Shown here: one piece after another, positions 55,893 to 64,000 of the stretch
Position numbering within the stretch: position 1 is the stretch's first letter
How the letters are laid out: every line of letters begins with the position of its first letter
Source: Branchiostoma floridae
Taxonomy: Eukaryota > Chordata > Leptocardii > Amphioxiformes > Branchiostomatidae
NCBI RefSeq assembly: GCF_000003815.2
Contig: NC_049980.1
Location: 17,011,613-17,075,612, forward strand
DNA: 64,000 nt
Direction of reading: 5' to 3'
Made by a program: the position numbers and the translations under genes
The notes under the pieces: generated by a model
Databases searched by the model: none
Told to the model about the DNA's origin: nothing
What the model saw: the letters and a program-made list of their open reading frames with translations, nothing else

Positions 55893-58499
55893 AATTTCTT
55901 AGCTTTATAGATGTAGAATAGATGGGGATAGGTGATGGAAATAACACAATCAAGCATGCACATCACAATGTAACAACCTGTCACGTTTTTAGATCCTAGC
56001 TGTTAAGATTTTAAACCATGGATTATCCATGTGGTCGGTAACTCTATAGCAACACTGAAACATTCTGAACGTTAAACCAGGTGATTTATTCTGGATTATT
56101 GCATTACATCCCCTTTGACAACATCGCGCTTTCTCAAGTCTGCTTACGAGCCCCTTGGGGTTGGACAGGGAAACAGTAGTCTCCATCAGACTCCTTAGGA
56201 TTGCTGTAACTGCTGATAGTGTAAGGGACATAGTGATGATGTGGATGGTAATAGGGTCTATCCCTTAGAATCTGCCATAAACACTGTGGAGTGTGGAGAG
56301 ATGGCTTGACCTGTCGTGTTACATTAACATCGTTTGTCGTAGATTCACATGAAATATCAACATTTACCATGCGGTTGGCATAAAAAATGTGTTGATATAT
56401 AAAAACTTATCCATGTTTTATATCGTGAAAGTTGAGACCCAAACCGTCAGTGTTCTGAGAAAGCGAGAAAGATTTTTAGCCAAAACGAATGTAATCGGTT
56501 GCCGCATAGACTACCAAGTCATCATTACAATCTGTTCAGAACATCTGAGAGACAAATTTGTACAGAAACAAATGTAAGAAAGTTGCGACTATGTCACACG
56601 GCATCCACAGTGTCTGCCGTACCCCATGAACCAGAAAATTGAACATTTTTTCCGCGTCAGCGCCTGAAATAAATGAAAGACAGCAGCTGTAATCAGATCC
56701 CATCCATCGATCTTAAAATTAAGCCAAAGGTAATCCCTCGTCAACAGATCTTTGAATAAATGCCCAATTGCATGTGCAATATTTCCAAGCATTTGTAATA
56801 TGTACTAAAAATCAATAAACATATTTCAAAGTACCTCAGAGGCGCAAAAGCCTTGAAACGAGGATCATGTCAGTGCCTCATGCTATTACACACGACATAC
56901 CGGCAAGAGAACACCTGCACGGATTAGCTTCGCATCCAGCAAAAGCTTTTAATACTCAGTCTCAGGAGAAACATGTCATCGTAATCATTAGCATCCGTGC
57001 CTTCACTCCACTTGAAGCAACATAGGTTCTGACTCCAAACTTCTGTCTGTATGTATTTGTTAGACATTAAAGGAATGTATTTTATGCCTTAGAGGGTTTT
57101 TAATTATTTTCTAGATTCGCATACGTACATCGACGCTGATGTAATTTCCCAATCATTCAGCGTATCCCACTTGAAGTGGCGTATTCCCCCTTGCATTACT
57201 TCGTTGTTAATGGAGGAAACAGTAACCTTCGACAACGCGCACAACATATTGATGCGTGTGTTACGGAAGGTAGGTTATCAAACGGGGCATCTTGACTTGG
57301 GTGCCGACAGGAAACAGTTGTAAACGTTTATCACAACGCGTGTTTGTTATCGGTAAGTAGGGTTGGACATGTGGCTCTGTTCTCATGCCGCACGCTTTGT
57401 TGGGCCAACATTTCGTGTAGCTCATCATCAAAGTCAGCTGCAGGACGGTCTATTCTGATTAATATTCCGTACCTTCGAAATCACACATGTATTTCCAGCA
57501 TTAAATCTATATCTGAATGGGAGAGAAGGGCATGTATGGAATGTGTTGGTCAGCTTCGTTTATGGCTTTCTTTCCACCGAAAACTCACCGACACTGTCCT
57601 GGATACCTAATAATATTCTAAAAGATTGCGAAGTGCCCCAAACATGAGGTAGATCAAACAGCACCCGTCTACCTGTCTTATGATTTATTTTTTATCGTTC
57701 AACTTGGATAATGATGGTACGAACATGACAAAAGTAAATCAAGTGCGTTTGGGTTATTTCTTAAAAAATGAATTATAAGAATATGTTTATAATTCAGACA
57801 AGGCTATTGGGACGAGGATTTGCGAATACCAGCTGGCCAGTACATGGGCGTTGATAATTAGACCAAGGACCTTGATCAGATAATGTCTTCATTCGATAAA
57901 TGACCAAATTTGTTTATTCAGTCCCAGACCTGTCAGGGTGACTAGCAATACATGTAGCACAGAGGCATAATTTACAACACACCATACAACTGTACCCGTT
58001 ATGATGGATAAGTATTAAATGACATCTTACCATGTAATCGGTCAACGTGTATCAAATTGGTTTATATCACATAAGATTGGATTAGATTAGATTGGGTAAC
58101 ACAAGGATGTTCTATTTCACGCTTGATTAATTTTGCACGGGGTTGAAACTTCATATAATTCAGGACAGTTGAATTTATCATGGGAATTGTAGGGCGTAAC
58201 TCAACAGTAACTAATCTGTAACTGTGAACCGTTGGCGCCATACATAGGTAGGACTATATGTCCCCGCCGTGTCATTACGAAAGGGCAGCAAAGATGTGAA
58301 GTGAAGATGCAGTCAACGGAGGGGCGTTGATATTTTTCTTGAAATTCAAAACATTCATAAGATGTATATGTTATAACTCAAGTATGCTAAGTCAAATGTG
58401 TTGAGTCTTTGATACTGAAATCATTTTTGTACAAGATATGTACTTCCAACTTTCTAAATGCCAAAGTAAGAAAGAATAGAAGTTATAACATCTAAGGTA

Positions 58500-58996
58500 A
58501 TTCGCATTCATGTTCCACTTTCAAACATCGATCATGATCCAAAGGTCCTCGGTTCGAGTCTACTGCTCCGAGGTTGCGCCCTTGGGGAAGGTACTGTATT
58601 TGTATTACATTGAAGGTAGTATTTGACTTAAGTGAAAATGAGTACGTAGCTTCGAATTCGGTTACGGATGTCCCTCGGATAGCTTCGATTAGGGATGTCC
58701 CTCGGATAGCTTCGGTTAGGGATGTCCCTCGGATAGCTTCGATTAGGGATGTCCCTCGGATAGCTTCGGTTAGGGATGTCCCTCGGATAGCTTCGGTTAG
58801 GGATGTCCCTCGGATAGCTTCGATTAGGGATGTCCCTCGGATAGGACATTTGAAGAGGGCCACTCATCGAGCATGTTAAAGAAGCCACCACATTTTTCGA
58901 AAAGTGTTAGGGTTCAACCCGGTGTGAGTGCACGTACAGCAACTATGAGTCCGTTTACCGGGATTGCAGTGCCAACAAACAAACAAACAAAACAAA
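58500..58996 (+). mobile_element. tRNA-derived SINE with internal 27-bp expansion and CAAA tail
   Basis: A B-box-like GGTTCGAGTCT (58551-58561) is followed by CGCCCTTGGGGAAGGTACT, a phrase typical of deuterostome SINEs. Then come GAGTACGTAGCTTCG, the repeated GATGTCCCTCGGATAG core, GTTAAAGAAGCCACCACA, GGTTCAACCCGGTGTGAGTG, and an ACAAACAAACAAACAAAAC tail at the 3' end. The A box is decayed. The combination of polymerase III box, conserved core and short A-rich tail supports a SINE; the exact family is from memory. Confidence 0.6.
58667..58844. repeat. 27-bp tandem repeat, seven copies
   Basis: GATGTCCCTCGGATAG begins at 58667, 58694, 58721, 58748, 58775, 58802 and 58829, exactly 27 bp apart. 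The only clear variation is ATT versus GTT in CTTCG(A/G)TTAGG, in the order A,G,A,G,G,A. Because 27 is divisible by three and the unit lacks stops in several frames, false open frames occur on both strands. Confidence 0.97.
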
Positions 58997-61900
58997 AGTA
59001 CGTCAAATCACGCATCTTGTATTTTTGGGGAAAATGCGGCCAGAAAATTGATTAAGTGAAAAAGAAGGATGAGAATAGCCGAGTAAACTTTTAAAAGTGT
59101 ATTTCATTTACTGAAGAAATACCCCTTACCTTCCGTACCCTAAGGAGTACTCTACAGCTAGCTCACGTTTCTGCCGCTCACGTGTGTGCTTTCCTTAAAT
59201 TACAGACCGTAGAGAACAATTTCTTCTATCGAAATCACTGCTGCGAAGCCACATGAAATGCCAAAGAGCTGCGAAGGTCTTCCTGAAGTGCCATCTTCAT
59301 CACCAACCCGTACTGTGATCCATTCATTACCGTCTATAACACCCACGCCATTCTGTCAGTTTCCTTCAGTGGTGCTATTACAACGATGGATAACGGTCCA
59401 TCAACGCCGCATGTTACAAGACAGTTGGGGAATTACTCAGATCCTTACATGTACCTTCGTCATAAATATCGTCTTTTGACATGATTGCTACTGTACTTTT
59501 GAAACGTTTAAGGTGAGAAAGTCGTAGTTCGTCTTCTCATGAAATCACATAACAAATGGCGTTTCTTACTCACTTTCCAGTAATAACGACGTATATTCTG
59601 ATTACACGAAGTGAAGGTCAAAAGTGGTGATAAAAGCCAAAAACTGAAAAGTACCGGAATAGTAAAACAAGCTCCAAGCTGACAATATTTTTCAAACTCA
59701 GTTTGGTACCAGAAAGATGTGTCGATGTAATCAATGCACATAAACACTCCTTGGGTAAGCGAGAGCGAATGATATTCGTTCTTTGGTAGGTGAGTACTTC
59801 GAGAAGTCATTTGCTATCGTTTTACACTGGGAAAGAGAATGGGGAAGTTTGTTTCTACATTGACATAAACATAGCCACGTCAACCTCATACAAATCCTAA
59901 CAAATGATGTAAGTCATCCGTTAAAGTATTCAGTAATCTAACGGCGTTTGAGCGGTTGGTTCTCTAAAGTACATTCTTTATATGGTCACATGTACCAGTT
60001 CAAAACTTCAAGGCTGACGTCTCTGCAAGTATATGATGGACGCTGAGAAAAGACAAGCTTTATACAGTTTTGAAACTACGTCCTGTTGAGGAATTGAATG
60101 CGCAATTGCACAAAGGTTAATGATCACCGTTAGACTTCAGAAGTTCTGAACAACGACTGAGGAAATGACATGAAGGCGAAGGTAAACTGTAGAAGTAAAC
60201 ATTCGCATTGGTTGAGGGTTGCACTTCACACTTGACATCAAACAAACCGAGCAGCAGTGAGATGAAAACTGATAAGAGTAGACCCGAAAAAACAACGAGA
60301 AGTGAGTGAACTTGCGTTGTATACATGTAGTATTATGATTTTTTTTCGATAAGCGCGAGTCTTTTTGTTTTCACTTTTCAGAAATGTGGACTTACATTTC
60401 TATATGCTATGTCTGTTGAGCGTGCTCATACCTTTGGTGCAACTGCCTTTGTGTGTTTTCACAACCCACCCGAAAGTACTTACCGGTTTGTCCCTCTAAG
60501 TCAATATCCGCCATGAAGTCCCTGTTATAAGTCTATCCGGATGCACTTCTACACGTAATCCTATTCAGCTCTTGGCATTCCTCCTATGTAAGAAATCAAT
60601 GTCTTAAGAACAGGACTTCTTTTGTTCCAGGATACCCAGTCACTGCACATACCTTGCATTACAGGTATTCATTTTTAGGATTACCCAATGTAGGGTTCCT
60701 TTTTATCCCTCTGGGTATACTTTTGTCTTGGATAATGAGGGTTGAAGAAGTGCGATAATTGCCTCAGCGACGGAATTCATCATCAAACAAGAGTCCTCAT
60801 ACCTTCATAAAATATTCAGATTACTTATATGACTTTTACATACAAATGTATACATAATATTAACTTGCTTACGTACACCTTTAACTAACTTACACAGGTC
60901 ACAGTGTAGATAGTCTCTATTGGCATGCTTTTGGCACATCTCTATTGGCATACTTTTGGCACATCCTTGTGTACATCTCTGCCTAAGCTACCAGCATTTC
61001 CTGGAAATCAGTCGCGCCTGTACTTCCAAAACTTCTTCCTTACATCACAGGCTACCTACCGCCAAAAATCAAGACCATAACATGTCCAGGTCAAAAGATA
61101 TTTAAAAAAAACTTTTCCTGTAGTAGCAAAGTCACATACCAGGGGAGCCCAACCTTCATCTCATACTGAAAGCATAATGGCGAGTACCTCTGGAATGACA
61201 TCGTGCATGCAGTTATTACTGCAATTCCAACACCCCATTCGTCTTTCCAGCTTATTGGCATTTCTGTGGCCATCCATTGGGATACCTTCCATTGAACCAA
61301 ATATCCTTTACATGACTTTGCAGCTGTGCCATATCAACATTTTTGTACACATTTACTTTGCTCTTAACAATGGTGGCAAGTGTTATTGCTTTTTTTTCAA
61401 CAGGGCTATTTCTTGGAGTCATACTGAATTTGAGTTTGGTATCACGGCGACTGATGAACGTGCCGTTAGGTGACATAGCAACAAAGGGTTCTTAAGAAAA
61501 TGTCATACACGGTAACTGTGAATGTAATGGCATGCAGGAAATGGAATAAATTGAGTGGAATGTGATCAAAAGGACCAATTGTGAAGCAAAACTTCCCTTC
61601 AAATTGTGACATTTCCATTGAAATGGCAGAACTAATAAATAACCATGTGATGGTGTAAAGCACGTACGAGAATATATAGTCGTGAATGTTTCAAAGGAGA
61701 TTTGAATTTACAGTTACCGACGGCCTAGAACTGCCTACTTTCATTGTCCGTCTGGCTCAACACTGTTGTATTTAATGACAAACACATTTTACAACCACTT
61801 CGTCCAAAGACAAGGATGGGGTTTTACAACAACCTCATAAACCTGACGCTTTGACTGCAGATTGCTAAGCGTTGTTTGAGAGGTAGACAGGGATTGTAAA

Positions 61901-64000
61901 TTTGTCGTGGAACCTGTATAGTTGCCATCAAAGCTCCTTACTTCTATCAGACAGGCGATCTCATATGTCCACAACTTATTCCAACTAACCAATTATGGAG
62001 ACAAATGAAGTCTTTTGTTGGGTGACAGAACTCTGCTGATAGTTTTCTGTGACCATTACGTCGAGCCAATTTGATCTAATCACTTGTGTAAACGTTATGG
62101 CATCTTGTTATTTCAAAGTGTTAGCACTAAAACGTTCCGAGCAGATGCTTACTCGAAAGGTCGAGTTTTGACCAATCAGAAAGTTCCTTCTGGCGACCGT
62201 TGCCAGGGGAGTAAATTGCTGTGGTGATAACGTTGCACATTTGTCGTCTGATTTACAAGGCGGGTCCAAAGGCCGTCGGGAAACGGAGGAACGTGAAGGC
62301 GTCGCCCAGAGTAACCTTCATTTAATACATTAACAAGTACATGCATGGCTATTCATGGTACGACATTTTCGTCAGCAAACAAAATTTTGTCTATCGTCGA
62401 TATCTGTTGCAGTACTAGTCTACGTGCCTTGTCAGGAATATGCACAGCCGGTGTAGGACACTGCCAGGTTGCTGCCGATGGAATGAATTCCTAATGTTTC
62501 GTATGATACATGGAAGGATGTAAACTTTTACGGTATTGCAACTGAATAATAAGCAATACGACGGAGATGTGATTTTTCAGTTTGTTTAGATAAACACAAC
62601 TCAATGAAAAATATAATCCATGTTAACTACTCTTGGTTTAGAAATACATTTATAGATGATATAAGATAAAAGACCCGTTAACCATCTAGCTAATATTAAT
62701 AGATACTGTTTGTCGTCTGCTCCTTAGTTATGTACGATCCCTATGTTTATACTACATCACCTCACGTTTCCTTGCCATCGGCTCGGTCTTCTTTGTCCAC
62801 CAAAGAAAAACAACGGTAAACATCCCACGACAGTTAGTTCGTGTTTTCAAAATTCTTAACGACAGACATGGTATGGGATACAGCTTCCTAGACCCGGAAC
62901 GATGAGGGGCATCTTGCCTGGTAAGTAGCGTTCAAGAGGGAGACATAATTAAGAATTAAGAAATGCACTTTTAATGTAGTATATATTTGCTTCATAACTC
63001 AGGTTTAGTAAGTGGCTATGTACACTAGATTGCTATGCTTCCCGGTTGCTATTTAAGTACGCAGTGCCAATTGTATAAGACTTGTGAAGGCTGCGTAATG
63101 ACTCATTCTCGAATCAAGTACAACAGATTTCAAGACACTCGATACTACAAACAGATTTATATATATCTTTAGATGTCAGAACTCCCATAATGCAAAAATA
63201 GGCAAATATATCAAGGACTGCTCTGCTATTAGAAAGAATACCGAAACTAATTATTAGCCTACTCCATTGCAATAATATATCTAAGAATTATGTTAGCCCT
63301 TATTTTTACGTTAACTAGGTTGTTAAACTTTATCCTATACCTCTATTTTGTACTTTTGATGTAATGCTTGTTGCCATACATTATATCATGTACAATTGTC
63401 GTGCAATCAAGTTTTTCTTCTTCTTCTATAAAAGCAGGAAACAAGTTCTAAACGGTCCATAATCAATATGTGGGCCTCAAAAGATGACAATATGATACTT
63501 TTGAAGAGAATCGTTAGTCGGTACACAAACTTAAACATTTATACACAAGGTTGTCCCTAGAAACACAATGTATAAACATCTGTAGCTTCACAGCATACAT
63601 GTAACTCAATTTTGTCTGAAGTTTCCACGTGGCATGGCGCCCGATCTCAAAGAGTGACTCAGCTCTGAGCGTGTTAGGGTACAGAACATGTTCATAATTG
63701 CGATAAAGAGCTGTCGAGAAGCGAGGATGACGTATTTGTGATCTCATTTTCTGGACAATGAGTACCATTCAAATGTTAAAGTTGAAAACTTCATAACAAA
63801 ATGGAGATCAACGTGCATTTTTCCAGCTTTCTCCGCTTGGGAAGTGCAGGCTGTACGAAGACGAAAGTGTCTGTAGTGTCCGTGGAGTGTTTTCGTAGTA
63901 GAAATGTCCTCGCCACGCGGCAAGGTGCGTGCATCTCAAAAACTTACTCCACGTTTGGAGCGTGTGGGGAGGATCCATCTACAAAGTAGCTGCTAGCACT
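58997..64000. other. Right end of the window, no gene established
   Basis: AT-rich sequence with a 25-bp tandem duplication at 60914-60963 and no recognised exon. Open frames are short and overlap on both strands. Confidence 0.4.
60914..60963. repeat. 25-bp tandem duplication
   Basis: TCTCTATTGGCATGCTTTTG + GCACA, then the same unit with one base changed (GCATAC for GCATGC). Confidence 0.9.

Noticed and set aside
58492..58891. Open frames of 87-123 codons on both strands
   Set aside because: Produced by the 27-bp repeat, which is divisible by three and stop-free in several frames.

Overview
This is animal nuclear DNA. Genes are split into short exons with GT..AG introns of 80 bp to several kb, and the introns and spacers carry many small transposon remnants and simple repeats. 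Protein similarity to vertebrate orthologues is high, and the intron-rich, SINE/MITE-rich texture fits a cephalochordate (amphioxus, Branchiostoma); that assignment is inference, not proof. There are no bacterial operons, CRISPR arrays or rRNA genes.

Layout. (1) 1-10185, minus strand: the 5' end of an ADAMTS metalloprotease gene. Exons 1-3 encode the signal peptide and most of the prodomain; the catalytic and thrombospondin parts lie beyond the left edge. (2) 10186-15251: intergenic, with a paired CCAAT-type promoter block just upstream of ADAMTS and a long GTGA microsatellite. (3) 15252-23239, plus strand: a complete ALDH7A1 (antiquitin) gene, reconstructed here as 14 coding exons, 542 aa, with a mitochondrial presequence and both catalytic residues. 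Intron 4 holds a 918-bp CAGTG-ended DNA element. (4) 24253-24854, minus: a candidate two-exon gene for an 85-aa single-pass membrane protein. (5) 29551-30818, minus: a phase-consistent three-exon candidate for the 3' end of another single-pass membrane protein gene. (6) 32515-40672, minus: a complete WDR93 gene, 15 coding exons, 709 aa, with a Penelope-like GIY-YIG fragment in intron 2, a MITE in intron 3, and a 31-bp minisatellite that begins exactly at the exon 7 splice donor. (7) 40673-64000: mostly non-coding as far as can be read, with two weak exon-pair candidates (44967-45222 and 48396-49890), a 200-bp palindromic MITE, and a SINE whose core has expanded into seven 27-bp copies.

How the genes relate. 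They do not form a pathway. ALDH7A1 acts in mitochondrial and cytosolic lysine catabolism and aldehyde detoxification, WDR93 is a ciliary/axonemal WD protein, and ADAMTS is a secreted protease. Their close linkage is the most interesting genomic point, because human relatives of all three lie on chromosomes 5 and 15. The clearest unexplained structure is the WDR93 minisatellite, which appears to have amplified a working splice donor.
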